Source: Marmoricola sp. Leaf446
GTDB lineage: Bacteria > Actinomycetota > Actinomycetes > Propionibacteriales > Nocardioidaceae
Direction of reading: 5' to 3'
Length of the DNA stretch: 64,000 nucleotides
NCBI RefSeq assembly: GCF_001424755.1
Contig: NZ_LMRF01000002.1
Coordinates: forward strand, 1 to 64,000
Both the position numbers and the translations under genes were made by a program. The notes below the pieces were generated by a model. It ran no database searches. It was not told the origin of the DNA and saw only the letters and a program-made list of their open reading frames with translations. This document shows positions 49,501 through 61,104 of the stretch, piece after piece (within the stretch, counting starts at the first letter, position 1; each line of letters starts with the position of its first letter).

Positions 49501-50742
49501 GTGGTGACGTTCAGGGAGGGACGTCGGCCGCGTGACCGTGCACGCCGCTTCGTGGAGCGCGTGGACCCGGTGCGTGTAGTCGACCTCGTGCAGACGGTGA
49601 AGACGGCGCTGGCCGGTGGGCTGGCCTGGTGGATGGCCGGGGTCTTCGACCTCGACCAGGCGTTCCTGGCCCCCTGGGCCGCGGTGCTGGTGGTCCACGA
49701 GACCGTCTACAAGACCGTCTCGCGCGGCTCCCAGCAGGTGGCCGCGACCTTCTTCGCGGTGTTCCTGGCGTTCGGCCTGGGCATCACCATCGGCACCGGC
49801 CCCTGGTCGATCGGCCTGGTGATCCTCGTGGGCTACCTCATCGGCCAGCTGCGCTGGGTCAAGGAGGAGGCCGGCACCATCGCCACCACCGGGCTGGTGG
49901 TGATCGCGACCGGGTCGATCGCCCAGACCGACCTGCTGGCCAGCCGGCTCATCGACACCGCGCTCGGCGTCGCGGTGGGCCTGGCCGTCAACCTGGTGGT
50001 GTGGCCGCCGCTGCGCGACCGCGCCGCGTGGTCGCAGGCCGAGCACCTGCCCGGCGAGTTGGGCGCGGTGCTGCGCGACGTCGCCGGCGGCATCGGCGCC
50101 GACCTCGACCCCCACGACGTCAAGGCCTGGATCCGCGCCATCCGCAAGGTCGACGTCCACATCGACCAGGCCTGGCGATTGCTGTGGCAGGCCAAGGAGA
50201 GCGGGCGGATGAACCCCCGGCGCTCCCAGCCCACCGGCGTCCGCGAGCTGCGCAAGGTGCTCCACCAGCTCGAGCAGGCCGTGGCCGACTCGCTGAGCAT
50301 GGCGCGCACCGTCGCCCGCAGCGCCGAGAACCGCACCGACTGGGACGAGTCGTTCCGCGAGCGCTGGCGCGAGGTCGCCCGCGGCACGGCCGACGCCGTG
50401 GACGCCGAGGACGTGCCCCGCCTCGAGGAGCTCGGCGAGGAGCTCGCCCGGATGACCGAGGACTTCTCGCAGTCCTCGCTCGAGCCCGAGGTGTGGCGCG
50501 AGTACGGCGGCCTGCTGATGAACCTGCGCAACGTCCACGACGCCCTCACCGCGGCGGTGCAGTGGAACCACGAGGCGACCCCGGACAAGCGCCGCAGCAA
50601 GCGGTTCGACGACCCGCGGGAGATGCTGCGGCGCGAGCGGCAGGCCGGCGAGAGCCGCCGCCGTTTGTCGGCCGCGCGCGGCGGGTACTCCGCCGAGGGT
50701 GAGCGCACCCCGGAGCACACCCAGGAACGCACCCAGGGCTGA
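49501..50742 (+). CDS. FUSC/aromatic-acid-exporter-family membrane protein
   Basis: GTG 49501 (or 49504) gives ~413 residues. Residues ~20-170 hold six membrane helices (VKTALAGGLAWWMAGVFDLD, FLAPWAAVLVVHETVYKTVS, LASRLIDTALGVAVGLAVNL), the FUSC/ArAE half-module. Residues ~190-390 form a cytoplasmic helical domain with many charged coiled segments (VDVHIDQAWRLLWQAKESGR). These proteins export aromatic or weak acids. It is divergent from the methanol dehydrogenase gene; the 213-bp gap must hold both promoters, though I could not pick boxes with confidence. Confidence 0.8.
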   Translation: MVTFREGRRPRDRARRFVERVDPVRVVDLVQTVKTALAGGLAWWMAGVFDLDQAFLAPWAAVLVVHETVYKTVSRGSQQVAATFFAVFLAFGLGITIGTGPWSIGLVILVGYLIGQLRWVKEEAGTIATTGLVVIATGSIAQTDLLASRLIDTALGVAVGLAVNLVVWPPLRDRAAWSQAEHLPGELGAVLRDVAGGIGADLDPHDVKAWIRAIRKVDVHIDQAWRLLWQAKESGRMNPRRSQPTGVRELRKVLHQLEQAVADSLSMARTVARSAENRTDWDESFRERWREVARGTADAVDAEDVPRLEELGEELARMTEDFSQSSLEPEVWREYGGLLMNLRNVHDALTAAVQWNHEATPDKRRSKRFDDPREMLRRERQAGESRRRLSAARGGYSAEGERTPEHTQERTQG

Positions 50743-50756
50743 GGTCGACTAGGGCC

Positions 50757-52271
50757 GTGGCGCAGCAGACCACGCGGTGGCTCTTCGGCGACCAGCTCGG
50801 TCCCCACTTCGCCGAGGACCACGACGGCGACTTCGTGATGATCGAGTCGCGGCGGGTCTTCGCCCGCAAGCGCTACCACCGGGCCAAGGCCCACCTGATC
50901 CTCTCGGCGATGCGTCACCGGGCGGCCGAGCTCGGCGACCGGGTCCGCTACGTGCAGTCCGGCACCTACGTCGAGGGGCTCGGTCGGCGCACCCGCGACC
51001 TCCAGGTGGTCGCCCCCACGTCGTACGCCGCACGGGGGCTGGTCGACCGGCTCGTCGAGGACCCCGACCGTCCCCGCGACATCGAGCGGCTGCCCGCCCG
51101 CGGCTTCGTCACCACCCAGGAGGACTTCGCCGGGTGGGCCGAGGGCCGCGACGGCAAGCGGCTGCTGATGGAGGACTTCTACCGCGACGCGCGGCGGCGC
51201 CACGGCGTGCTGCTTGAGGGCTCCTCGGCCGACCCCGAGGGCGGCCGGTGGAACCTCGACCACGAGAACCGCGAGCCCCCGCCGAAGGGCGCCACCACCC
51301 TCGGCGTCGACCCGCCGCCGTGGCCCGAGGAGGACGAGATCGACGCGCAGGTGCGCGCCGACCTCGACCGCTGGGAGGCCGACGGCGACGTGTCCTTCAT
51401 CGGCCGTGACGGTCCGCGGCTGTTCGCGGCGACGCACGCCGAGGCCGAGTCGGTGCTCGACCACTTCCTGTCCCACCGGCTGGCGACCTTCGGCGCCCAC
51501 GAGGACGCGATCCTCGAGGGCGACCCGTGGATGTCGCACTCGGTGCTGTCGGCGCCGATGAACCTCGGGCTGCTCGACCCGCTGGACGTCGTACGCCGGG
51601 CGGAGGAGGTCTACCGCTCCGGTGACGCCCCGCTCGCCTCCGTGGAGGGGTTCGTCCGGCAGGTGATGGGCTGGCGCGACTACGTCTGGCACCTCTACTG
51701 GCACCTCGGCCCCGACTACCGCACCCGCAACCACCTGCAGCACCGGCGCCGGCTGCCCGACTGGTTCGCCCAGCTCGACGGCGCGGCCACCCGCGCGCGC
51801 TGCCTGTCCCACACCCTCGACGGCGTCGCCGAGCGCGGCTGGGTGCACCACATCCCGCGGCTGATGGTGCTCGGCTCCTACGGCCTGCAGCGCGGCTGGG
51901 CGCCGCAGGAGCTGACCGACTGGTTTCACCGCGCCTTCGTCGACGGCTACGACTGGGTGATGGTGCCCAACGTGGTCGGGATGTCGCAGCACGCCGACGG
52001 CGGGGTGCTGGCCACCAAGCCCTACACCTCCGGCGGCGCCTACATCAACAAGATGTCCGACCACTGCGGCTCCTGCGAGCTCAAGCCGACCGTCCGGGTG
52101 GGCGAGGACGCCTGTCCCTTCACGGCCGGCTACTGGTGGTTCCTCGACCGCCACCGCGAGGAGCTCGCCACCAACCACCGGATGGCCCGGCCCGTCCAGG
52201 GCCTGGGTCGCCTCAAGGACCTCGCCGAGCTGGTCGAGCAGGAGGAGTCCCGGGGCTCCGACCCGCCCTAG
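50757..52271 (+). CDS. FeS-BCP cryptochrome/(6-4) photolyase-related protein
   Basis: The 504-residue flavoprotein opens with RWLFGDQLGPHF (FeS-BCP antenna domain). Its C-terminal FAD domain includes GFVRQVMGWRDYVWHLYW, MVLGSYGLQRGW and DGYDWVMVPNVVGMSQHADG. Cysteines in RCLSHTLDG, DHCGSCELK and EDACPF supply four ligands for the [4Fe-4S] cluster characteristic of PhrB-type prokaryotic (6-4) photolyases. It repairs UV (6-4) photoproducts using light. Length matches the family (~500). GTG 50757 starts 14 bp after the exporter stop. Confidence 0.93.
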   Translation: MAQQTTRWLFGDQLGPHFAEDHDGDFVMIESRRVFARKRYHRAKAHLILSAMRHRAAELGDRVRYVQSGTYVEGLGRRTRDLQVVAPTSYAARGLVDRLVEDPDRPRDIERLPARGFVTTQEDFAGWAEGRDGKRLLMEDFYRDARRRHGVLLEGSSADPEGGRWNLDHENREPPPKGATTLGVDPPPWPEEDEIDAQVRADLDRWEADGDVSFIGRDGPRLFAATHAEAESVLDHFLSHRLATFGAHEDAILEGDPWMSHSVLSAPMNLGLLDPLDVVRRAEEVYRSGDAPLASVEGFVRQVMGWRDYVWHLYWHLGPDYRTRNHLQHRRRLPDWFAQLDGAATRARCLSHTLDGVAERGWVHHIPRLMVLGSYGLQRGWAPQELTDWFHRAFVDGYDWVMVPNVVGMSQHADGGVLATKPYTSGGAYINKMSDHCGSCELKPTVRVGEDACPFTAGYWWFLDRHREELATNHRMARPVQGLGRLKDLAELVEQEESRGSDPP

Positions 52272-52274
52272 CCC

Positions 52275-52402
52275 CCGACCGGGCAGTCGTCGTACGCGTC
52301 AGGACGCCGACCGGGCAGTCGTCGTACGCGTCAGGACGCCGACCGGGCAGTTGTGCTCACCCAGGAGTCGCCGACCGGGCAGGGGTGCAGCCGGCTGCCA
52401 GC
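52275..52402. repeat. Four 32-bp tandem repeats, plus an inverted partial copy
   Basis: The core CCGACCGGGCAG recurs at 52275, 52307, 52339 and 52371, exactly 32 bp apart. Copies 1 and 2 are identical across the whole unit, including TCGTCGTACGCGTCAGGACG; copies 3 and 4 keep only about the first 12 bases. An inverted match, TGCCCGCTCGG (52408-52418), lies just after. It fills the 151-bp gap between convergent photolyase and TspO-like genes. It may serve as a multi-hairpin terminator or be a minisatellite. There are no spacers, so it is not CRISPR. Confidence 0.85.
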
Positions 52403-52422
52403 AGAAGTGCCCGCTCGGCGGT

Positions 52423-53211
52423 CTAGGGGTGCGCGACCGTGCCCGACCGGCGGGCCTGGACGACCGCGCCGACCGTGACGATCGCTGCTGCGAGGGCGGC
52501 GACGGCGGTGGCGGTGGACTCCGGGGTGGACTGGGTGCGGCCGACGGCGATCCAGGCCAGGCCCCAGGCGCTGGCGGCGGCGACCGACCAGCGGGCACCG
52601 AGGCGGCGGGCGAGCACGACGCCGAGGACCGCGACCACGGCGAGCACGACCACCGCGGCGGTCTCGGCCACGACCGTCGACGGCTCGACGCCGCTGTCGA
52701 CCAGCGCGGCGGTGACGTTGGCGCAGACCGCGACGCAGACCCAGCCGAGGTAGAGCCCGAACGTGCCGTCGACGACCACCCGCTCGGCGAGGCCGCGGGC
52801 GGGACGGGCGGTGAGCCGCCGCACGAGCAGGCCGAGCACGACCACCAGCGCGAGGATGACCACGACGCTGACCCAGATCCAGCCCTGCTGGGTGACGAGC
52901 AGCCAGGTCGCGTTGAGCACCATCGAGGCGGCGGCCAGCCAGCCGATCGAGCGCAGCCGCGGGTCGGTGGCGCGACCGGGCAGCCACTGCCAGACGGTGT
53001 ACGCCGCGAGGCCGGCGTACACGACCGACCAGATCGAGAACGCCGGGCCGTCCGGGGCCAGCAGCGTGGCGTCCGCCGACAGCGCGCCACCCGAGGACTC
53101 GGCGACGCGGGTGCCGAGCACACCGACGCCGACGAGGGTGCCGAGCACGCAGAACACCTCGGCGAGGGTGGTCACGACCTGGCGGGTGCGGTCCTGGGTG
53201 GTGGCGCTCAC
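52423..53211 (-). CDS. TspO/MBR-like (tryptophan-rich sensory) membrane protein
   Basis: GTG 53211 gives 262 residues with about eight membrane segments. The first half includes DGPAFSIWSVVYAGLAAYTV, NATWLLVTQQGWIWVSVVVI and GTFGLYLGWVCVAVCANVTA. The order and the Trp/Tyr positions recall the TspO-related family (FxIWxxIY, WxxY, LxxxW). TspO proteins bind porphyrins and cholesterol-like ligands. It is longer than a minimal five-helix TspO. No strong ribosome site was found. Confidence 0.65.
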   Translation of the reverse strand: MSATTQDRTRQVVTTLAEVFCVLGTLVGVGVLGTRVAESSGGALSADATLLAPDGPAFSIWSVVYAGLAAYTVWQWLPGRATDPRLRSIGWLAAASMVLNATWLLVTQQGWIWVSVVVILALVVVLGLLVRRLTARPARGLAERVVVDGTFGLYLGWVCVAVCANVTAALVDSGVEPSTVVAETAAVVVLAVVAVLGVVLARRLGARWSVAAASAWGLAWIAVGRTQSTPESTATAVAALAAAIVTVGAVVQARRSGTVAHP

Positions 53212-53263
53212 GGGGCCATGGTGACGCACCGGTGGTGGGGGCACGCTGGCTACGGTGACCGGC

Positions 53264-54238
53264 ATGAGCCCCCTGCCGCTCCCGGTCGCCCGGGGCATCG
53301 ACACCGCCCTCGACAAGGCCGTCGTGCCCGGCTTCACCCGCCTCGGTCCCGCCGTACGCCGGCGGCTGCCGACCTGGCCCGAGGACCCGCGACCCGGCGC
53401 CCTCGCCGGTCGCACCGCGGCCGTCACCGGTGCCACGTCCGGCCTGGGCCTGGCCACCGCCGAGGGGCTGGCCCGGCTCGGTGCCCACGTCCGGCTGGTC
53501 GTCCGCGACACCGACAAGGGCGAGCGGGTACGCTGGCAGCTGCTGCGCGACGTGCCCGGCGCGACCGCGACGGTCGACCGCTGCGACGTCGCCGACCTCG
53601 AGGACGTACGCCGGTTCGTGGCCGACCTCGACGTGGACCGTCTCGACGTGCTGGTCCACAACGCCGGCGCCCTGCCTGCCGAGCGCACCGAGTCGCCGCA
53701 GGGCCACGAGCTCACCATGGCCGTCCACGTCCTGGGCCCGGTGCTGATGACCGAGCTGCTGCGCAACCGGCTGGCCGGGCACGACGCCCGGGTCGTGATG
53801 GTCACCTCGGGCGGGATGTACGCCCAGCCGCTGCGGGCCGACGACCCGGCGTACACCTGCGGCTCCTACTCCGGCACCACCGCCTACGCCCGCTCCAAGC
53901 GCGCCCAGGTCGAGCTGCTGCCCGTGCTGGCCAGCCGCTGGGCGGGGCAGCAGATCGGCGCCCACGCCACCCACCCCGGCTGGGCCGACACCCCCGGCGT
54001 GGTCGACTCGCTGCCCGGCTTCCACCGCGTCGCCGGCCCGCTGCTGCGCGACGCGGCGCAGGGTGCCGACACCACCGTCTGGCTGGCCGCCACCGAGCCC
54101 ACGCCCCCGTCGGGGCGCCTCTGGCACGACCGCCGCGCCCGCTCGCCGCACCTGCTCCCGCGGCGCACGCGCACGAGCCCGGCCGAGCGCGACCGGATGT
54201 GGTCCTGGGTGCGTGACGCCACCGCGCTCGGGTCCTAG
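53264..54238 (+). CDS. SDR-family oxidoreductase
   Basis: ATG 53264 gives 324 residues. GRTAAVTGATSGLGLATAEG is the NAD(P) loop (~45). Further features are DRCDVADLEDVRRFV, LVHNAGALPAERTES (NAG motif), catalytic Ser in VVMVTSGGMYAQ, and Tyr-x3-Lys in TAYARSKRAQVEL. The late GWADTPGVVDSLPGFHRV resembles DHRS12/retinol dehydrogenase-type SDRs. A redox role on a lipid or steroid-like substrate is possible. It is divergent from the TspO-like gene by about 50 bp. Confidence 0.88.
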   Translation: MSPLPLPVARGIDTALDKAVVPGFTRLGPAVRRRLPTWPEDPRPGALAGRTAAVTGATSGLGLATAEGLARLGAHVRLVVRDTDKGERVRWQLLRDVPGATATVDRCDVADLEDVRRFVADLDVDRLDVLVHNAGALPAERTESPQGHELTMAVHVLGPVLMTELLRNRLAGHDARVVMVTSGGMYAQPLRADDPAYTCGSYSGTTAYARSKRAQVELLPVLASRWAGQQIGAHATHPGWADTPGVVDSLPGFHRVAGPLLRDAAQGADTTVWLAATEPTPPSGRLWHDRRARSPHLLPRRTRTSPAERDRMWSWVRDATALGS

Positions 54239-54247
54239 CGTGGGCGG

Positions 54248-54718
54248 GTGGACGACAGTCGGAGCGAGACCCGGGCGGAGCGCTCGGACCGCAACTGGGG
54301 CGAGCTGGTCCAGGAGCTGCGGGTGGCGCAGACCGGGGTGCAGGTCCTCGCCGGCTTCCTGCTGACGCTGCCGTTCACCGCCCGCTTCGGCGACCTCGAC
54401 GGCCCTCACCGGCTGACCTACCTGGTGGCCTTCAGCCTGGCCGTGCTCACGGTGTGCCTGCTCACCGCGCCCGTCGTGCTTCACCGGTTCCTCTTCGCCC
54501 GCGGCGCCAAGGACGTCCTCGTGGTCGCCGGAGCGCGCTTCGCCGCCCTGGGTCTCGCCACGATGGGGCTGACCCTGGTGGCGGTGGTCGACCTCATCTT
54601 CGGCGTCGTGGTCGGCAGCGGGGCCGGGCACGTCGCGGCGGCCCTCGCGCTGCTGGTGTACGCCGGGGTCTGGGTCGCGCTGCCGACCGCGCTGCTGCGT
54701 CGGGCCGAGCGGGCCTAG
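54248..54718 (+). CDS. DUF6328-family membrane protein
   Basis: The 156-residue product has an N-terminal charged segment (SETRAERSDRNWGELVQELR) and four membrane helices (VLAGFLLTLPFTARF, LTYLVAFSLAVLTVCLLTAP, ALGLATMGLTLVAVVDLIFG, HVAAALALLVYAGVWVALPT). ELRVAQTGVQVLAGFLLTLP is the recognisable family signature. Function is unknown. GTG 54248 begins 9 bp after the SDR stop. The stop shares CTAG with the convergent YihY gene. Confidence 0.8.
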   Translation: MDDSRSETRAERSDRNWGELVQELRVAQTGVQVLAGFLLTLPFTARFGDLDGPHRLTYLVAFSLAVLTVCLLTAPVVLHRFLFARGAKDVLVVAGARFAALGLATMGLTLVAVVDLIFGVVVGSGAGHVAAALALLVYAGVWVALPTALLRRAERA

Positions 54719-55695
54719 ACCTGGTCGACGACCACGCCGTGCGGCCGGCCCGGGTCGTCGTAGGCCGGGTCGGGGTGCCCGGCTCGCACGGCCTCGAGCT
54801 GGGCGCACACGGCCGTGCCGAAGAACAGCCCCATCGCCGAGAGCAGCGACCACAGCAGCAGCGCGAACACCCCGGCGAGCGGGCCGTAGATGTCGCCGAA
54901 GGACGGGCTCAGCTCGACGTAGAGCGCCAGGCCCGCCGTGGTGAGCAGGTTGAGCACGACGGCGATGCCCGAGCCCAGCGCCAGCCACGACAGCCCGGGC
55001 TGGCGACGGCGCGGCGCGTGGTCGAGGACGACGGCGATGGTGAGCACGAGCAGTGCGATGCCCACGGGCCAGCGGATCCAGTCGAAGGTGTCGGTCAGGG
55101 TGTCGCCCCAGCCGTACTCGGTCGCCATCGCGTCGGCGAACGCGCTGCCCGCCACGAGCAGCAGGAAGCCGAGGCCGACCGGGCCGGCGAGCAGCAGCGT
55201 CATGATCGCGGCGCGGCCGTACTTCCACTGCGCCGGCCGGTCGCGCTTGATGCCGTAGATGCGGTTGGTGCCGCGCTCGACCTGCGCCATCGCGGTGGTC
55301 ATCGAGAACAGCGCGAAGACCAGGCCGAACCACAGCGCCACCTCGCCGGCCTGCTCGCTGGTGCTGCTGCCGCTGACGGCGGAGACCATCGCGTCACCGC
55401 TGCCGCTGCCGGGCGAGATGGCGTCGATGACCGCGGCCAACACCCGGGCCGGCTTCTCCTCGTCGATGTCGGCGGCCAGCCCGGTCAGCGCCAGCAGGAA
55501 CGGCACCACCGCGAGCGACCCCTGCAGCGCGAGCGCGCGGGAGCTGGAGAACCCGTCGCCGAAGCGGAAGCGCACGAACGAGTCGACCGCCAGCCGGCGT
55601 ACGCCGAGGCGTCGGACCGTGTGCCAGGCGTCCTCGGCGTCGAGCTCGTCGCCGTCCATCTCGGTGGTCACCGGGACGGTGCGGGCGGTGGTCAC
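54715..55695 (-). CDS. YihY/BrkB-family inner-membrane protein
   Basis: The 326-residue product has six helices. FRFGDGFSSSRALALQGSLAV is the N-terminal motif of YihY/virulence factor BrkB proteins; later GPLAGVFALLLWSLLSAMGL and FFGTAVCAQLEAV complete the pattern. Often mislabelled RNase BN; more likely a transporter or envelope protein. The first ~15 residues are variable, so GTG/ATG choice is soft. Its TAG lies in the same CTAG as the DUF6328 stop. Confidence 0.87.
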   Translation of the reverse strand: MTTARTVPVTTEMDGDELDAEDAWHTVRRLGVRRLAVDSFVRFRFGDGFSSSRALALQGSLAVVPFLLALTGLAADIDEEKPARVLAAVIDAISPGSGSGDAMVSAVSGSSTSEQAGEVALWFGLVFALFSMTTAMAQVERGTNRIYGIKRDRPAQWKYGRAAIMTLLLAGPVGLGFLLLVAGSAFADAMATEYGWGDTLTDTFDWIRWPVGIALLVLTIAVVLDHAPRRRQPGLSWLALGSGIAVVLNLLTTAGLALYVELSPSFGDIYGPLAGVFALLLWSLLSAMGLFFGTAVCAQLEAVRAGHPDPAYDDPGRPHGVVVDQV

Positions 55696-55784
55696 CGGCG
55701 CAGTCTAGGGGCGCGGCGGTCCGGGCGCGGGTGGACGGCACGGGGTGGCCCCACCGGCAGCACGGCGGGTGGCACAGTGGCCGC

Positions 55785-57416
55785 GTGCACCACACCGACT
55801 GGCTGCTGACCCAGGCCGAGCGCGGCAACCCCGACACCCGGCTGGACGACGTCCACCCGGGGCAGGTGGCGTGGTCGGAGGGCAACGAGGTGCGGCCGCT
55901 GGTGCACGGGGCGACGTACTTCGCCGAGCTCTACGAGCGGCTCGAGGAGACCCGCCGCGGCGACGTCGTCTTCCTGACCGACTGGCAGGGCGACGCCGAC
56001 GAGCGGCTCACCGGCGAGCCCGGCAGCGAGGTGGTCGAGGTGCTCGGCCGCGCCGACGAGCGCGGCGTCGACGTGCGCGGCCTGATCTGGCGCTCGCACT
56101 GGGAGCGGCTGAACTTCAACGCCGCCGAGAACCGCCTGCTCGGCCGCCAGCTGCAGGCCCGCGGCGCCGAGGTGCTGCTCGACATGCGGGTGCGCTCGGG
56201 CGGCTCGCACCACCAGAAGCTCGTCGTGATCCGCTACCGCGACCGTCCCGAGCGCGACGTGGCCTACGTCGGGGGCATCGACCTGTGCCACTCGCGGCGC
56301 GACGACATCCACCACCAGGGCGACCCGCAGGCGCTCGACCTGGCCGACGAGTACGGCGCGACCCCGCCCTGGCACGACGTGCAGGCGGCCATCACCGGCC
56401 CGGCCGTGCACGACGTCGAGACGGTCTTCCGCGAGCGCTGGGAGGACCCCACGCCGCTGACCCGCCACCCCGTCTACTGGCTGCAGGACAAGCTGTTCCG
56501 GCTCGACATGACGCCGGACGCCCTGCCCGAGCAGACCCCGCCGCCGCCCCCGGTGCCGGGGTCGGACCACCACGTGCAGCTGCTGCGGACCTATCCCAAC
56601 CTGCGCCACGGCCGCGACTACCCGTTCGCGCGCGGGGGCGAGCGCAGCGTCGCCCGGGGCTACTCCAAGGCGGTCTCGCGGGCGCGCCGGCTGGTCTACG
56701 TCGAGGACCAGTACCTGTGGGGCGAGCAGGTCGGTGACGTCTTCGTCGAGGCGCTGCAGCGCAACAAGGACCTCTTCGTGGTCGCGGTGGTGCCGATCCA
56801 CACCGACCAGGACAGCTTCGTCGCGCGGGTGCCGCAGATGCTCGGCCGGTCACGGGCGATGCGCGAGATGACCGAGGCGGCGCCGGGTCGGGTCGCGATC
56901 TACGGCATCGAGAACCACCAGGGCACGCCGGTCTACGTCCACGCCAAGGTCTGCGTCATGGACGACACCTGGGCCACGGTCGGGTCCGACAACTTCAACC
57001 GGCGGTCGTGGACGCACGACTCCGAGCTCTCGGCCGTCGTCGTCGACCCCTCTGCGCCCGACCACAGCCCCTATGCCCGGCGGCTGCGGCTGACCCTGGC
57101 CGCCGAGCACCTCGACCGGCCCGCGGTGGTCGACCCGCAGGACCCGAGCCGCCCCGACGAGCTGCTCGAGGTGATGGCCGACTGCATCGAGCCGGCCGAC
57201 TTCTTCGCGGCGTACGCCGAGTCGGCCGACCGCCTGGACGCCTGGCACGCCGCCGGCAAGCCGGGCGAGCGCCCCCCGGGTCGGCTGCGACGACTGGTGC
57301 CGCCCGAGCTCGACCCGCTCCAGCGGGCGCTGTCGGTGCTGCCCTACACCCACCTGCACGACCCCGACGGTCGCCCGGGTCCGCTGCGCCGGCTGGGACG
57401 GCTCGGCGGGTTCTAG
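55785..57416 (+). CDS. Phospholipase D-family protein
   Basis: The 543-residue product (GTG 55785) has two HKD motifs: GSHHQKLVVIRYR (~145) and YVHAKVCVMDDTWATVGSDN (~385). Both keep His and Lys, and the second keeps the downstream Ser/Asn. Early DDVHPGQVAWSEGNEVRPLV and EDQYLWGEQVGDVFVEALQR are typical of bacterial PLDs acting on phospholipids or head groups. No signal peptide is seen, so it is cytosolic or membrane-associated. The final ~80 residues are a low-similarity extension (RRLVPPELDPLQRALSVLPY). Confidence 0.88.
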   Translation: MHHTDWLLTQAERGNPDTRLDDVHPGQVAWSEGNEVRPLVHGATYFAELYERLEETRRGDVVFLTDWQGDADERLTGEPGSEVVEVLGRADERGVDVRGLIWRSHWERLNFNAAENRLLGRQLQARGAEVLLDMRVRSGGSHHQKLVVIRYRDRPERDVAYVGGIDLCHSRRDDIHHQGDPQALDLADEYGATPPWHDVQAAITGPAVHDVETVFRERWEDPTPLTRHPVYWLQDKLFRLDMTPDALPEQTPPPPPVPGSDHHVQLLRTYPNLRHGRDYPFARGGERSVARGYSKAVSRARRLVYVEDQYLWGEQVGDVFVEALQRNKDLFVVAVVPIHTDQDSFVARVPQMLGRSRAMREMTEAAPGRVAIYGIENHQGTPVYVHAKVCVMDDTWATVGSDNFNRRSWTHDSELSAVVVDPSAPDHSPYARRLRLTLAAEHLDRPAVVDPQDPSRPDELLEVMADCIEPADFFAAYAESADRLDAWHAAGKPGERPPGRLRRLVPPELDPLQRALSVLPYTHLHDPDGRPGPLRRLGRLGGF

Positions 57417-57423
57417 CCCCGTC

Positions 57424-59793
<2,370 letters not shown>

Positions 59794-59832
59794 CGCGCGA
59801 GGCTAGTCCAGGACACCGACAGCCGGCAGGGG

Positions 59833-61104
59833 TCAGGCGGTGCGCACGGCGGTGGTCACGCGGTAGCGCACGAACGCCGGGAACGCGACGGCCGCCAGCA
59901 CGGTGCCGACCACGACCAGCAGCCCGCCGCCGGCCGCCGTGGCGGCCGCGCCGATGCTGACCGCGACCGCCCCGTGGGCGACGTCGGCCACGCGGGGACC
60001 GCCGACGACCACGACGGTGAAGACGCCCTGCAGCCGGCCTCGGACGGCGTCGGAGGCCGCGCTCTGCAGCATGCTGGTGCGGAACGCGGCCGAGGCCATG
60101 TCGGCCGCCCCGCCGACGACCAGCATCAGCACGGCGGCCACCAGCATCGGCGTACGCCACGTGTCGGCCAGGCCGACGGCCGCGCCGAAGCCCACCATGG
60201 CCAGGCCCCACACCACGACGCAGGCCAGCACGGCGACGCCCTGCCGCTCGACCCGCGACACCCAGCCGGAGAACACCCCGCCCAGCACGGCCCCGATCGG
60301 GATGCCGGCGAACAGCAGCGCGAAGACCAGCCCGCCGCCCTCGGGGCCGCCGAGGTCGACGTGGGCGATCTCGGGGAACAGCGCCCGCGGCATGCCGAAG
60401 ACCATCGCGATGATGTCGACGAGGAACGACATCAGCAGCACCGGCTGGCCCTTGAGGTAGGCCAGGCCGTCCCAGACCGCCGACAGCCCGAGGCTCCCGG
60501 TGACCCCCTCGACCGGCAGCGGCGGCAGCAGCGCCACCGCCGCCAGCGTGGGGACCAGCGTGAGGGTGTCGAGCAGGTAGAGCCAGGAGAACCCGAACAC
60601 CGGGATCAGCGCCCCGGCGACCAGCGGGCCGCCGATCGCGCCCGCCTGCATCACCGTCATGTTGAGCGAGTTGGCCGCGGGCAGCAGCGGCAGCGGCAGC
60701 AGGCGCGGCAGCACCGCGCTGCGGGTCGGCTGGTTGACCGCGAAGAACGCCTGCTGCACCGAGAACAGCCCGAGCAGCAGCCACACGTTGCCGGCGCCGC
60801 TCCAATCCTGCAGCCAGAACAGGGCGCTGGTGCCGATCATCCCAAGCGTGGTCGCGATCAGCAGCGTCCGCCGGTCGAGCACGTCGGCCAGGGCGCCGCC
60901 CCAGAGCCCGAAGACGACCAGCGGGACGAGGCCGAAGACGCCGGTCAGCCCGACGTACGCCGAGGAGCCGGTCAGCTGGTAGATCTGCGCCGGCACCGCC
61001 ACGACGGTCAGCTGGGCGCCGACGACGGTGACGATGTTGGCGATCCACAGCCGCCGGAAGTGCGGGTCGCGCAGCGGCCGGGTGTCGGCCAGGACCGACC
61101 TCAC
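59833..61104 (-). CDS. MFS transporter (enterobactin-exporter-like)
   Basis: GTG 61104 gives 423 residues with 12 helices. LRDPHFRRLWIANIVTVVGA and the loop WGGALADVLDRRTLLIATTL (the MFS A-motif, G-x-L-A-D-R) are typical of the EntS/MFS_3 group. It likely exports a siderophore or drug. The start overlaps the hemerythrin stop in GTGA, so those two are coupled. The UvrA2-like gene follows on the same strand and could be part of the same resistance unit. Confidence 0.88.
   Translation of the reverse strand: MRSVLADTRPLRDPHFRRLWIANIVTVVGAQLTVVAVPAQIYQLTGSSAYVGLTGVFGLVPLVVFGLWGGALADVLDRRTLLIATTLGMIGTSALFWLQDWSGAGNVWLLLGLFSVQQAFFAVNQPTRSAVLPRLLPLPLLPAANSLNMTVMQAGAIGGPLVAGALIPVFGFSWLYLLDTLTLVPTLAAVALLPPLPVEGVTGSLGLSAVWDGLAYLKGQPVLLMSFLVDIIAMVFGMPRALFPEIAHVDLGGPEGGGLVFALLFAGIPIGAVLGGVFSGWVSRVERQGVAVLACVVVWGLAMVGFGAAVGLADTWRTPMLVAAVLMLVVGGAADMASAAFRTSMLQSAASDAVRGRLQGVFTVVVVGGPRVADVAHGAVAVSIGAAATAAGGGLLVVVGTVLAAVAFPAFVRYRVTTAVRTA

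Noticed and set aside
52275-52402. Possible CRISPR array
   Set aside because: Repeats are contiguous at 32 bp with no spacers, only two units are identical, and no cas genes are near.
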